From Rhodovarius lipocyclicus (GTDB taxonomy: Bacteria; Pseudomonadota; Alphaproteobacteria; Acetobacterales; Acetobacteraceae): a DNA stretch of 55,729 bases. How positions within the stretch are numbered: position 1 is the first letter of the stretch; the number at the start of each line of letters is the position of its first letter. Shown here piece by piece: positions 1 through 7,387 of the stretch. The notes beneath the pieces were generated by a model. That model saw nothing but the letters and a program-made list of their open reading frames with translations, was not told the DNA's origin and made no database searches. Location of the stretch: the NCBI RefSeq assembly GCF_009900765.1, contig NZ_JAAABL010000023.1, positions 1 to 55,729 of the forward strand, written 5' to 3'. The position numbers and the translations under genes are program-made.

Positions 1-95
1 ACTACATCGAGCGCTTCTACAACCCCAGGCGACGGCACTCGACCATCGGGTATCTCAGCCCTATGGAGTTCGAGCGCTTGGCCAGTTCAGGCTAA
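1..95 (+). CDS. IS3-family transposase, C-terminal fragment
   Basis: Reading from base 3, the frame gives a peptide starting YIERFYNPRRRHSTIGY and ending at the TAA at 93-95. The pattern YIExFYNxxRxHSxxGYxSPxxFE is the hallmark C terminus of the DDE integrase core (rve domain) of IS3-family transposases. Only the last 30 residues are present because the window begins inside the gene. The DDE catalytic residues are therefore not visible, and whether the element is intact cannot be judged. Confidence 0.88.
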   Translation, partial: YIERFYNPRRRHSTIGYLSPMEFERLASSG

Positions 96-126
96 ACTCG
101 GTGTACATCGAACCGGCAGCAGGCCA
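1..126 (+). mobile_element. Right end of an IS3-family insertion sequence
   Basis: The stretch contains the last 30 codons of an IS3-type transposase followed by about 30 bases of non-coding end. IS3-family elements usually finish in CA a few tens of bases after the transposase stop, and a CA occurs at 125-126 after GGCAGCAGGC. The exact element end is an inference; the left end lies outside the window. The reading frame of a truncated A24 peptidase starts directly after this point, which supports the junction. Confidence 0.6.
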
Positions 127-424
127 GTTCGGCAGCTGGGTGGGGCTGCTGGCGGCGCTGGTGGGGCTGCTGGTGGTCTGGCTGCCCTTCGGGCTGATGC
201 GCCTCATCCTCGGCCGCCGGGCCGATCTGTGGCTCGGCGGCGGGGATTGGCTGCTGGCCGGGGCGCTGGGCGCCTGGCTGGGGCCGGCCTTGGCGCTGGC
301 CGTGCTGGCGCTCAGCTTCGCCCTGTCCGCGCTGCTGGGGCTGGTGGCCCGCCAGCGGCGCATTCCCTTCGCCAGCGTCTGTACCCTGGTGCTGGCCTGC
401 GGCTGGGCCTGGGGGCTACGCTAG
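101..424 (+). pseudogene. A24-type prepilin peptidase, 5'-truncated by IS
   Basis: The 107-codon frame opens at a GTG inside the IS end, so its first residues are IS-derived. From about base 128 it encodes a hydrophobic protein containing LGGGDWLLAGALGAWLG, which matches the GxGD motif region of A24 aspartic prepilin peptidases (PilD/TadV/CpaA type), followed by two more membrane segments and IPFASV. In this family two catalytic aspartates are needed; only the one in GGGD (about residue 49) remains, and the N-terminal half with the first is absent. The fragment most likely arose by insertion of the IS3 element into the gene. It ends at 424, overlapping the tail of the convergent hydrolase gene by 9 bases. 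Confidence 0.6.
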
Positions 425-1171
425 CCCCGCGATCTCCGCCTCCAGCAGCGCGATGTCCTGGGGGCGGGACAGGCGGTGGTCGCCATCCTTGATCAGAGTC
501 AGCCGCAGGTCGGTGCCGGTGATGTGCTCGGCCAGCTTCACGGCATGCGGCCACGGCACGTCGATGTCGGACATGCCCTGCAGGATGCGCACCGGGAATG
601 GGCATTCCAGAGGCTCCCGCAGCACCAGGTTCCGGCGTCCATCCTCGATCAGCGTGCGGGTGATGGGATAGGGCGCGCCATATTCGCTCGGGCGGTACCA
701 CACGCCCTCACGCGCGATGGTGGCGCGGATCTCGGGCGGGAATTGTGCCCACATCAGGTCCTCGGTGAAATCCGGCGCGGGGGCGATGCCCACCAGCGCA
801 TGCACCCGCGCGGGGCGCGCCTTCGCCAGCAGGCAGGCGATCCAGCCGCCCATGGAGGACCCCACCAGGATCTGCGGCCCCGTCGTCAGCGCATCCAGTA
901 CCATCTGCGCGTCGCTCGCCCAGCGGGAGATGCAGCCCTCCTCGAACGCCCCGCCCGAACTGCCGTGCCCCGCATAGTCGAACCGGCAATAGGCGCGGCC
1001 GGTGCGCTGGGCGAATTGCGCCAGCGCCTCCGCCTTGGTGCCCGTCATGTCGGAATTGAAGCCGCCCAGGAACAGGATGCCCGGGGCCCCGCCGCCGTCG
1101 CTGGCCGCGATGCGGCGATAGGCGATGGGCGTGCCGTCAGGCGCGGGGATGGTGCCGGTGTCTTCTTGCAT
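416..1171 (-). CDS. Alpha/beta hydrolase (ABHD10-like serine esterase)
   Basis: A 251-residue cytoplasmic alpha/beta-hydrolase. The nucleophile elbow GSSMG is visible with Ser106, followed by GW as in the small thioesterase/esterase group related to ABHD10. The likely acid is Asp202 or Asp204 in the segment SDIDVPW, and the likely base is His232 in GDHRLS near the C terminus, so a full Ser-Asp-His triad can be placed. The motif DYAGHGSS around residue 65 fits the family's conserved DxxGHGxS element. There is no signal peptide. The gene stands alone between the truncated A24 gene and ohrR, so the substrate cannot be inferred from context; it could cleave acyl thioesters or small esters. Confidence 0.85.
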   Translation of the reverse strand: MQEDTGTIPAPDGTPIAYRRIAASDGGGAPGILFLGGFNSDMTGTKAEALAQFAQRTGRAYCRFDYAGHGSSGGAFEEGCISRWASDAQMVLDALTTGPQILVGSSMGGWIACLLAKARPARVHALVGIAPAPDFTEDLMWAQFPPEIRATIAREGVWYRPSEYGAPYPITRTLIEDGRRNLVLREPLECPFPVRILQGMSDIDVPWPHAVKLAEHITGTDLRLTLIKDGDHRLSRPQDIALLEAEIAGLA

Positions 1172-1221
1172 GCGGTCTTTGTAGGGCAGGGCGCGCAGGC
1201 GGCCAAATCACGCAGCCCTCA

Positions 1222-1659
1222 TTACGCAGGCAGGCGCAGATGGTCCCGCAGGGCCGCGACCTGGCGGGTCAGATCGCCCATCCCCTCCAGCGTCATGCCT
1301 GATGCTTCGAGGATGCAGGCTTGCAACTCGGGCAGGCTGTCGCGCATCGCCAGCCCCGCGGGCGTCAGGTGCAGGCGCACCACGCGCTCATCCGTGTGAT
1401 CGCGCCGGCGGGTCAGCAGGCCCTGGGCCTCCAGCCGTTTCAGCAAGGGCGTCAGGGTGGAGGATTCGAGGAACAGCCTGTCGCCGATCTGGCCCACGGT
1501 CTGCCCATCCTGCTGCCACAGGCACATCATGGCCAGGAATTGCGGATAGGTCAGGCCCAGCCGGTCGAGCATGGGCTTGTAGACGCGGTTGAAGGCGTGG
1601 TTGGCGGAATACACCGCGAAGCACAGCATGTCGTCGAGGGAAGGGGCGGGCATGTCCAT
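1222..1659 (-). CDS. ohrR: OhrR, MarR-family organic-peroxide sensor
   Basis: A 145-residue MarR-type winged-helix repressor. It carries the OhrR signature LCFAVYSA near the N terminus, with the peroxide-reactive cysteine at Cys13, and the winged-helix segment from about residue 50 to 100 (IGDRLFLESSTLTPLLKRLE, then RDHTDERVVRLHLT). The frame is open up to 1764, but that start would lie inside ohr. The ATG at 1659 gives the usual OhrR length and puts the cysteine where the family has it; ATGs at 1662 and 1653 are alternatives. It is transcribed divergently from ohr, the classic arrangement, so oxidation of Cys13 should release repression of ohr and of itself. Confidence 0.92.
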   Translation of the reverse strand: MDMPAPSLDDMLCFAVYSANHAFNRVYKPMLDRLGLTYPQFLAMMCLWQQDGQTVGQIGDRLFLESSTLTPLLKRLEAQGLLTRRRDHTDERVVRLHLTPAGLAMRDSLPELQACILEASGMTLEGMGDLTRQVAALRDHLRLPA

Positions 1660-1693
1660 CATATAAATCGTGCGCGATATGGTCGCAACCGCC

Positions 1694-1727
1694 TTGACTG
1701 GCGCATGGCGAAGCGATAATGATCGCT
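1694..1727 (+). promoter_or_regulatory. Candidate ohr promoter and OhrR operator
   Basis: A TTGACT element at 1694-1699 is followed after 15 bases by GATAAT at 1715-1720 (or after 17 by TAATGA). The -10 region lies inside a perfect inverted repeat, AGCGAT-AATG-ATCGCT, at 1712-1727. A palindrome over the -10 box in an ohrR-ohr intergenic region is where an OhrR operator is expected. The repeat differs from the TACAATT-type operators I know from other OhrR proteins, so assignment is by position. Confidence 0.5.
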
Positions 1728-1762
1728 CACGACCTAATCGCATCCGATGAAAGGAACGCATC

Positions 1763-2188
1763 ATGTCCGTGAACGTGCTCTACACCACCGCCGCCCGCGC
1801 CACCGGGGGCCGTGACGGCGAAACCAAGCTGCTGGATGGCAGCTTCTCCGCGAAGCTGACCGTGCCGAAGGAAATGGGCGGGCCGGGCGGTGAGGGGCTG
1901 AACCCCGAGCAGCTGTTCGCCTCGGGCTATTCCGCCTGTTTCCTGGGCGCGCTGAAGTTCGTGGCGGGGCAGGAGAAGATCCGCGTGCCGGCCGACGCAA
2001 CCGTGACGGCCACCGTGGGCATCGGCCCGCGCTCCGAGGGCGGCTTCGGCATCACCGCGGCCCTGGCGATCTCGCTGCCCGGCATCGAGGCCGCGCAGGC
2101 CCAGGCGCTGGTCGAGAAGGCGCACCAAGTGTGCCCGTATTCCAACGCCACGCGCGGCAATGTGGATGTGCAGCTCAGCATCGTCTGA
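1763..2188 (+). CDS. ohr: Organic hydroperoxide resistance protein Ohr
   Basis: A 141-residue thiol peroxidase of the Ohr/OsmC family that reduces organic hydroperoxides (fatty-acid and alkyl peroxides) in the cytoplasm. The two reactive cysteines are visible: Cys59 in SGYSACF and Cys124 in HQVCPYSNATRGN. The conserved Arg17 and Glu49 (NPEQLFA) that shape the active site are also in place. The length is standard for Ohr. A good ribosome site, AAAGGA, lies about 10 bases before the ATG. The gene is divergent from ohrR and followed by two strong hairpins, so it is probably a monocistronic, peroxide-inducible unit. Confidence 0.96.
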   Translation: MSVNVLYTTAARATGGRDGETKLLDGSFSAKLTVPKEMGGPGGEGLNPEQLFASGYSACFLGALKFVAGQEKIRVPADATVTATVGIGPRSEGGFGITAALAISLPGIEAAQAQALVEKAHQVCPYSNATRGNVDVQLSIV

Positions 2189-2198
2189 GGCACCGGAG

Positions 2199-2279
2199 GC
2201 GGCCGGCGGTTCCATGCCCGCCGGCCGCGTCTGAACAGGGGGGGGCGGCAGGCGCACCGGGCCTGCCGCCCCCCTTTTT
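2199..2279 (+). terminator. Two tandem hairpins ending ohr; the second is rho-independent
   Basis: The first hairpin (2199-2228) has 11-base arms GCGGCCGGCGG / CCGCCGGCCGC. The second has arms GGGGGCGGCAGGC (2241-2253) and GCCTGCCGCCCCC (2261-2273), a 7-base loop and TTTTT at 2275-2279. The second is a textbook terminator for ohr. The T run touches the stop codon of the convergent receptor gene. Confidence 0.88.
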
Positions 2280-3256
2280 CATTCGGCGGTGATGCCGATC
2301 TCGCGGATCAGCCGGCCGAAACGGCCCGCTTCCTCGTTCAGTTCCGTGCGGGTTTCCTCGGCCGTGCCGCCCGCCGGCTTGCCGCCCGCTTCCAGGATGC
2401 GCGCCTGCAGGGCCGGGTCGGCCAGCGCCGCCTGAAAGGCCGCGTTCAGCCGCGCCAGCACCGGGGCGGGCGTGCCCGCCGGCGCCACCACCCGCAGGCG
2501 GGGAGAGGGGAAGTCGAAGCCCCGCACCCCGGCCTCGCCCATCGTCGGCACATCCGGCAATTGCGGCACGCGGCTGGTGCCGGTCACGCCGAGGGCCACC
2601 ACCTCACCCGCGCGGATCTGCGCCAGCGCGCTCGCCACCGTGTCGAAGTAGAAATCCACCCGGCCGGCCACGATGTCGGTCAGGGCCGCGGCGCCGGAGC
2701 GGTAGGGCACATGCACCATCTGGGTGCCGCTGGCGCGGTGGAACACCTCGGCCGCCAGATGCCCCGAGGAACCGGCCCCCGGCGAGGCGAAGGCCAGCCC
2801 CTGCCGGGCCTGCCGCGCGCGTTGCAGCAGCCCCTGCGCATCCGTGACCCCCAGGGACTTCGGCACCACCAGCACCAGCGGCAGCTCGGCCGGAGAGATG
2901 ACGGGCGCCAGGTCGCGCTCCGCGTTGAAGGGGGGCGGGTTGTACAGGCTTTGCGCGGTGGCGCAGATCGGCGGGCAGACGGCCAGCGTGTAGCCATCGG
3001 GGCGCGACTGCGCCATGGCGACGATGCCCACGGTGGCGCCGCCGCCCGGGCGGTTTTCGACCAGCATCTGCTGGCCCAGCGCGGCGCCCGCGCGCTCGGC
3101 CACGATGCGCGCGATCAGGTCGGTGCCGCCGCCGGGGCCGAAGGGCACGATCAGCCGGATGGGCCGGTCGGGGAAATTCTGGGCCGCCACCGGCAGGGCC
3201 AGGGCACAGCTCAGGGCAAGCCCGCCGATGAGCGAGCGAAAACGATGTCCAGTCAC
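2279..3256 (-). CDS. Bug-family tripartite tricarboxylate receptor (TctC-like)
   Basis: A periplasmic solute-binding protein of the Bug/TctC family, the extracytoplasmic receptor of tripartite tricarboxylate transporters. The GTG at 3256 is chosen because GGAGG lies 7 bases upstream and it starts a typical Sec signal peptide (basic VTGHRFRS, hydrophobic core, cleavage around PVAAQ). The mature part begins NFPDRPIRLIVPFGPGGGTD, the family's first ligand-binding loop, and later has FASPGAGSSGHLA and QLPDVPTMGEAG, also conserved. No TctA/TctB membrane genes are adjacent, which is normal for the many orphan Bug receptors of Acetobacteraceae and Burkholderiales. The ligand is probably a carboxylate but cannot be named. 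Confidence 0.93.
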   Translation of the reverse strand: MTGHRFRSLIGGLALSCALALPVAAQNFPDRPIRLIVPFGPGGGTDLIARIVAERAGAALGQQMLVENRPGGGATVGIVAMAQSRPDGYTLAVCPPICATAQSLYNPPPFNAERDLAPVISPAELPLVLVVPKSLGVTDAQGLLQRARQARQGLAFASPGAGSSGHLAAEVFHRASGTQMVHVPYRSGAAALTDIVAGRVDFYFDTVASALAQIRAGEVVALGVTGTSRVPQLPDVPTMGEAGVRGFDFPSPRLRVVAPAGTPAPVLARLNAAFQAALADPALQARILEAGGKPAGGTAEETRTELNEEAGRFGRLIREIGITAE

Positions 3257-3352
3257 GCGATACCTCCAGGCACTCGATGAAGCGCCGGCATTTCCCTGCG
3301 ATCGGGTGGTGGCGGTTGACCCGCCTGGCTTTGCCCTCACCCGGGGCGGCGT

Positions 3353-4195
3353 TCAGGCCGCCACGAAACGGATCAGCACATTCCCCGCCGCCGCGATGTC
3401 GGGCACCGCCAGCCCGCCCGGCGTCCGGATGGTGGCGAAGCCCGCGACGCGCGAGAGGTCGGCCACGGCGAAGTCGATGGCCACGCCCGCCGGGCCTTCC
3501 ACCGCCGGGCGCGGGGCGTCGCCGAATTCCGGCGCCCAGTCGGTCAGCACGCGGAACACGCCCTGGCCGGTGGCGAATTCATGCCCACCGCGCGCGGGCC
3601 GCGCGGGGCCGAACATGGCCGTCAGCCGCGCCAGCAGGGCATCGGGCCGCGGCGCCCAATAGGTGACGGCGGCGATGTGCCTCGCGCCATTGGCGTGCAC
3701 CATCCATTCCGGCACCCACAGCAGTTCCGGCTTGTGCTGCTGCGCCAGGAAGTGGGAGGCGCGGGGCAAAGCGGGGTCCACCAGCATGCCCAGCGACACC
3801 ACCGCCTCATCCCAATCCCGCCCCGGCGGCTTCACCTTGCGCCGGAAGCCCAGATGCCCCTGATAGGGCACGCCGCGCGCGGCCATCGCCTCGCCATCGG
3901 CGGCGGCCCCCTGGCTGTGCAGGGCGACGAGCGCGATGCCCTCGCGCTCCGCCAGCGCGTCGCGCATGTGCCGGCCGAAGCGGAAGCCGCCGACATCCAT
4001 CGCGTCGATCAGGCTCTCGTCATAGATGCCCATCAGTTCCAGCGCGGAGCGTTCCAGCACCGCGAGGCTGGTGCTGGTGCCCCAGGGGTGCAGCCCCACG
4101 GGCGTCAGCGTGAAGCCGAGGCCGGCGTAGAACCGCCGCCCCGCCTCGATATCGCGCAGCAGCACCAGCGGGTGGTCGATGCCAGGAAGCGTCAT
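3353..4195 (-). CDS. VOC-family (glyoxalase-like) protein
   Basis: A 280-residue protein with the vicinal-oxygen-chelate fold: an N-terminal module starting IDHPLVLLRDIEAGRRFYAGLGF and a second module from about residue 165 (ARHIAAVTYWAPRP) as in two-module Glyoxalase_3-type proteins. Members bind a metal and act on small carbonyl or aromatic compounds, but the reaction of this one is not deducible. The start ATG at 4195 overlaps the stop of cysE in ATGA, so translation is coupled; the longer open frame upstream lies within cysE and is not used. It belongs to the cluster with cysE, the aldehyde dehydrogenase and the dehydrogenase upstream. Confidence 0.8.
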   Translation of the reverse strand: MTLPGIDHPLVLLRDIEAGRRFYAGLGFTLTPVGLHPWGTSTSLAVLERSALELMGIYDESLIDAMDVGGFRFGRHMRDALAEREGIALVALHSQGAAADGEAMAARGVPYQGHLGFRRKVKPPGRDWDEAVVSLGMLVDPALPRASHFLAQQHKPELLWVPEWMVHANGARHIAAVTYWAPRPDALLARLTAMFGPARPARGGHEFATGQGVFRVLTDWAPEFGDAPRPAVEGPAGVAIDFAVADLSRVAGFATIRTPGGLAVPDIAAAGNVLIRFVAA

Positions 4196-4932
4196 GCGGT
4201 GAATCCATACGGATGGCGGTAGCGGGAGGTGGCGCGGGCGGGGTTGCCCGCGACAGTGGTGAAGGGCGGCACGGAGGCGAGCACGACACTGCCCGCCGCA
4301 ACCACGGCGCCGAGCCCGACCTCGATATTGCCGAGCAGCGTGGCCCCGGCCCCCAGCACGGCGCCGCGCCGGATTTTCGGGTGGCGGTCGGCGCCGCCCT
4401 GCATCAGCGTGGAGCCCAGCGTGACGCCGTGCCAGATGCTGCAATCATCCTCGATGACCGCGGTTTCCCCCACCACCACGCCGATGCCGTGGTCCAGGAA
4501 GATGCGGCGGCCCACCCGCGCGGCGGGATGGATATCGGCGCCCAGCGCGGCGGCGGCGGTCTTCCAGCCCATGGCCAGATCGTGCCGCCCCATGGCCCAC
4601 AGCCGGTGCGCCACGCGATGCGCCGCCAGCATGTGAAACCCCCGCCCGCCGAGCCAGGTGCCCGCCAGCCCCCCGGGCTCGAAATTGCGGGTGGTGATGG
4701 CGTCCAGGTCCGCCAGGGCCGTGGCGGTGTCCTCGGGCGTCAGGGCCTCGCGCGCCAGGGTCTCGGTGGCCTCGGGTTCCATCCATACCGGGCGGATCAG
4801 CCGCGCGAGCAGCGCCGCGAGGCCCGCCGCCGGGGTGGCGGCGCGGGCGGTGGCGGTCAGCGCGGGCGCCAGCAGCGGCTCCGCGATGCGCTCCGCCTCA
4901 GCACCCAGCCTTTGCCAGATCTCAGCCGACAT
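4192..4932 (-). CDS. cysE: Serine O-acetyltransferase (CysE-like)
   Basis: Transfers acetyl from acetyl-CoA to L-serine, the first step of cysteine synthesis. The 246-residue protein has the N-terminal helical part (residues 1-130) and a C-terminal left-handed beta-helix of hexapeptide repeats. The catalytic pair Asp148-His149 is in FLDHGIGVVVGETAVIEDD, and His184 in DRHPKIR matches the conserved substrate-binding histidine. NIEVGLGAVVAAGSVV and PARA near the end are typical of SAT. The start overlaps the end of the aldehyde dehydrogenase gene by 11 bases and the end overlaps the VOC gene start. Its placement in a catabolic cluster, not with cys genes, is unusual; an acetyltransferase with another acceptor cannot be excluded. 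Confidence 0.88.
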   Translation of the reverse strand: MSAEIWQRLGAEAERIAEPLLAPALTATARAATPAAGLAALLARLIRPVWMEPEATETLAREALTPEDTATALADLDAITTRNFEPGGLAGTWLGGRGFHMLAAHRVAHRLWAMGRHDLAMGWKTAAAALGADIHPAARVGRRIFLDHGIGVVVGETAVIEDDCSIWHGVTLGSTLMQGGADRHPKIRRGAVLGAGATLLGNIEVGLGAVVAAGSVVLASVPPFTTVAGNPARATSRYRHPYGFTA

Positions 4933-6433
4933 AGCCGAAGGCCACGGCCGGGGCGGCGGCGGTTTCCACCCACACGCTTTTTGTCTGGGTATAGGCGGCC
5001 AGGGCCTCGCGCCCCGAGGAACGGCCGAAGCCCGACCGCCCGAAGCCGCCGAAGGGTGAGGCGACGTTGATGGTCTTGTAGCTGTTCACCCAGAAGGTGC
5101 CGGCGCGCACCGCCGCCGCCATCCGGTGGGCACGCGCCACATCCTGCGTCCAGACCGCGCCCGCCAGGCCATAGGGGGTGGAGTTGGCGATCGCCACCGC
5201 TTCCTCCTCCGTGTCGAAGGGCAGTACGGCCAGCACGGGGCCGAAGACTTCCTCCCGCGCGATCGCGGCGTCGGGGGCCACGCTGTCCAGGATGGTGGGG
5301 GCGAAGAAGAAGCCGCCGGTCGATTGGAACTCCACCGGGCAGCCGCCGCCCGCCGCGATGCTGGCCCCGGCCGAGGCGGCCTCGCTGACCATGGCGCCGA
5401 TCTTCTCGAACTGGCGGCGGTTGTTGATGGGGCCGATCTGGGTGGCGGGGTCGGTCGGCAGGCCGAAGGGGATGCGGTTGGTGGCGGCCGCCAGCCGCGC
5501 GACGAATTCCGCATGCGCCGCGCGCTGCACCAGCAGGCGGGAGCCCGCGACGCAGCTCTGCCCCGCGCCGCCGAAGATGGCGGCCTGGGCGCCGGCCACG
5601 GCGCGCGGCAGGTCGGCATCGGCGAAGACGATGTTGGCCGACTTGCCGCCGAGTTCGAGGATGCTGGGGACGATGTTGCGCGCGGCGGCGGCCGCGATCT
5701 GCGCGCCGGCCTCGGCCGAGCCCACGAACACCACCAGGCGCGTGTCGGGGTGGGAGACGGCGGCGGCACCCGTGGTGGGCCCCGCGCCCGCGAGGATGGA
5801 GATCAGCCCGCGCGGGATGCCCTCGGCCTTGTCGCACAGCGCGCCGAGTGCGACCGAGGTCAGCGGCGTCAGCTCCGACGGCTTCAGCACCACGGCGTTG
5901 CCCGCGCAGATGGCGGGCGCGATCTGCCAGCCCGCCGTGAAGACGGGCGCGTTCCAGGGCGTGATCTGCACCACCGTACCGAAGGGTTCCGGCCGGGTGT
6001 AGTTCAGGTGGCTGGTGGGCACGGGGATCACCTCCCCATGCAGCTTGTCGGCCCAGCCCGCGTAGTATTCGAACATCTCCGCGACCTTGCCCACCTCGCC
6101 CATCGTGTCGCGGATGGGCTTGCCGGCGGACAGCGTCTCCAGCTCCGCCAATTCCTTGGCGTGGGCGCGGACCAGGCGGGCCACCTCCCACATCGCGCGG
6201 CCGCGGGCGGCGGCGGTCATGGCCATCCAGGCGCGCTGGGCGGGGCGGGCGGCGTCCATCGCGGCCTGCACCACCGGGGCGCCGGCATCGGCGTAGGTCA
6301 GGAACACCTGGCCGTTGGCGGGGTTCACCAGATCCAGCGCCGCGCCGGTCCCGGGCAGGATCCCGCCCGCCACGAAGCTGCCGACCTTGCCGCCGGGCAG
6401 CAGGGAGGAAAGGAGTTCGTCGATGCGGCTCAT
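4922..6433 (-). CDS. NAD(P)-dependent aldehyde dehydrogenase
   Basis: A full-length 503-residue cytoplasmic aldehyde dehydrogenase oxidising an aldehyde to the acid. Visible landmarks: Asn161 in TPWNAP (oxyanion), general base Glu260 in LELGGKS, catalytic Cys294 in GQSCVAGSR, the VFVGS nucleotide-binding turn, and EEVFGPV further on. The GQSC context and overall pattern resemble betaine/4-aminobutyraldehyde/indole-acetaldehyde-type enzymes, but substrate assignment is uncertain. It follows the 3-hydroxyacid-dehydrogenase-like gene with one intervening base and overlaps cysE, forming one minus-strand operon. A LysR regulator lies upstream and a Bug receptor downstream, suggesting uptake and oxidation of a small organic acid or amino-alcohol. 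Confidence 0.93.
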   Translation of the reverse strand: MSRIDELLSSLLPGGKVGSFVAGGILPGTGAALDLVNPANGQVFLTYADAGAPVVQAAMDAARPAQRAWMAMTAAARGRAMWEVARLVRAHAKELAELETLSAGKPIRDTMGEVGKVAEMFEYYAGWADKLHGEVIPVPTSHLNYTRPEPFGTVVQITPWNAPVFTAGWQIAPAICAGNAVVLKPSELTPLTSVALGALCDKAEGIPRGLISILAGAGPTTGAAAVSHPDTRLVVFVGSAEAGAQIAAAAARNIVPSILELGGKSANIVFADADLPRAVAGAQAAIFGGAGQSCVAGSRLLVQRAAHAEFVARLAAATNRIPFGLPTDPATQIGPINNRRQFEKIGAMVSEAASAGASIAAGGGCPVEFQSTGGFFFAPTILDSVAPDAAIAREEVFGPVLAVLPFDTEEEAVAIANSTPYGLAGAVWTQDVARAHRMAAAVRAGTFWVNSYKTINVASPFGGFGRSGFGRSSGREALAAYTQTKSVWVETAAAPAVAFGYVG

Positions 6434-6434
6434 G

Positions 6435-7307
6435 TCACTTGCTCCGGTAGTCGGCCATCAGGGTGAAGTCGGCGCTGTCGGGGATGCGGCCCTGGCGGGC
6501 TTCCTGCCAGATCTCGCCCGCGCGGGCGCAGAGGGGAGCGGGGGAGCCGGTCTCGGCCGCCAGTTCCAGCGCCAGGCGCAGATCCTTGCGCATCAGCCCG
6601 GCGGAAAAGCCGCTGTCGAAAGTGGCGGGGATGACCCAGCGCGGCACCATCGCTTCGCTGATCGCGCTGCGGCCGGTGGCGGCGTTCACCACCTTCAGCG
6701 CCTCCTCGGCCGACAGGCCGGCGCTTTCGGAAAGCCGCAGCGCCTCGCCGGTCGTGACCAGGTGGGCGGCCACCAGCATGTTGTTCACCAGCTTGGCGAT
6801 ATTGCCGGCCCCCGAGGCGCCGACATGCACCGCCTTGCCCGACAGCGCCTCGATCACCGGCCGGGCCAGCTCCAGGTCGGCCTCGGCGCCGCCGATCATC
6901 ATGGTCAACGATCCGCTTTCGGCGCCCGAGGGCCCGCCGCTGACCGGCGCGTCCAGCAGGCCATGCCCGGCCTCGGCCAGCCGGGCTGCCAGGCGCCGCG
7001 TGGTGCCGGGGTCGGAGGTGGAGGTGTCGATCACCACCACCTTGCGGTCGCCGCGTTCCAGCAGCCCGCCGGGGGCGGTCACCACCGCCTCCACATCCTT
7101 GGCATAGGGCAGGGAGAAGACCAGCGCGTCGGCGCCGTTCAGCACCTCATGCAAGGGCAGGAAGCGCACGCCCGCGGCCTCGATGGCCGGGCGGCGCGCT
7201 TCGGAAATATCGTGGCCCAGCACGGAAAACCCCGCGCGCAGCAGGCTGCTGGCCATGCCCAGGCCCATATTGCCCAGACCCACGACGCCGACCTTGGTGA
7301 TGCTCAT
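6435..7307 (-). CDS. NAD-binding beta-hydroxyacid dehydrogenase (HIBADH/GarR family)
   Basis: A 290-residue enzyme of the 3-hydroxyisobutyrate / tartronate-semialdehyde reductase family. The Rossmann motif GLGNMG is at residues 10-15, the substrate motif DAPVSGG at 119-125, and the catalytic lysine Lys172 in GNIAKLVNNM. The ATG at 7307 is chosen because GGAGGG lies 7 bases before it and the protein then starts in the Rossmann strand (SITKVGVVGLG). Members reversibly oxidise a 3-hydroxy acid to a semialdehyde. Together with the adjacent aldehyde dehydrogenase this makes a two-step route from hydroxy acid through semialdehyde plausible. The specific acid is not known. Confidence 0.9.
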   Translation of the reverse strand: MSITKVGVVGLGNMGLGMASSLLRAGFSVLGHDISEARRPAIEAAGVRFLPLHEVLNGADALVFSLPYAKDVEAVVTAPGGLLERGDRKVVVIDTSTSDPGTTRRLAARLAEAGHGLLDAPVSGGPSGAESGSLTMMIGGAEADLELARPVIEALSGKAVHVGASGAGNIAKLVNNMLVAAHLVTTGEALRLSESAGLSAEEALKVVNAATGRSAISEAMVPRWVIPATFDSGFSAGLMRKDLRLALELAAETGSPAPLCARAGEIWQEARQGRIPDSADFTLMADYRSK

Positions 7308-7387
7308 CCGAAACCCTCCGTTGGCGGGCAGCTTCGGGCCGGGCATGCGTTGCCACAAGCAGAGGTTTTAGAACGATCCGTTGCCGT

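Noticed and set aside
5126-6466. Long plus-strand open frame opposite the aldehyde dehydrogenase
   Set aside because: Shadow of the minus-strand gene; the product is His/Arg/Gly-rich with no motif.
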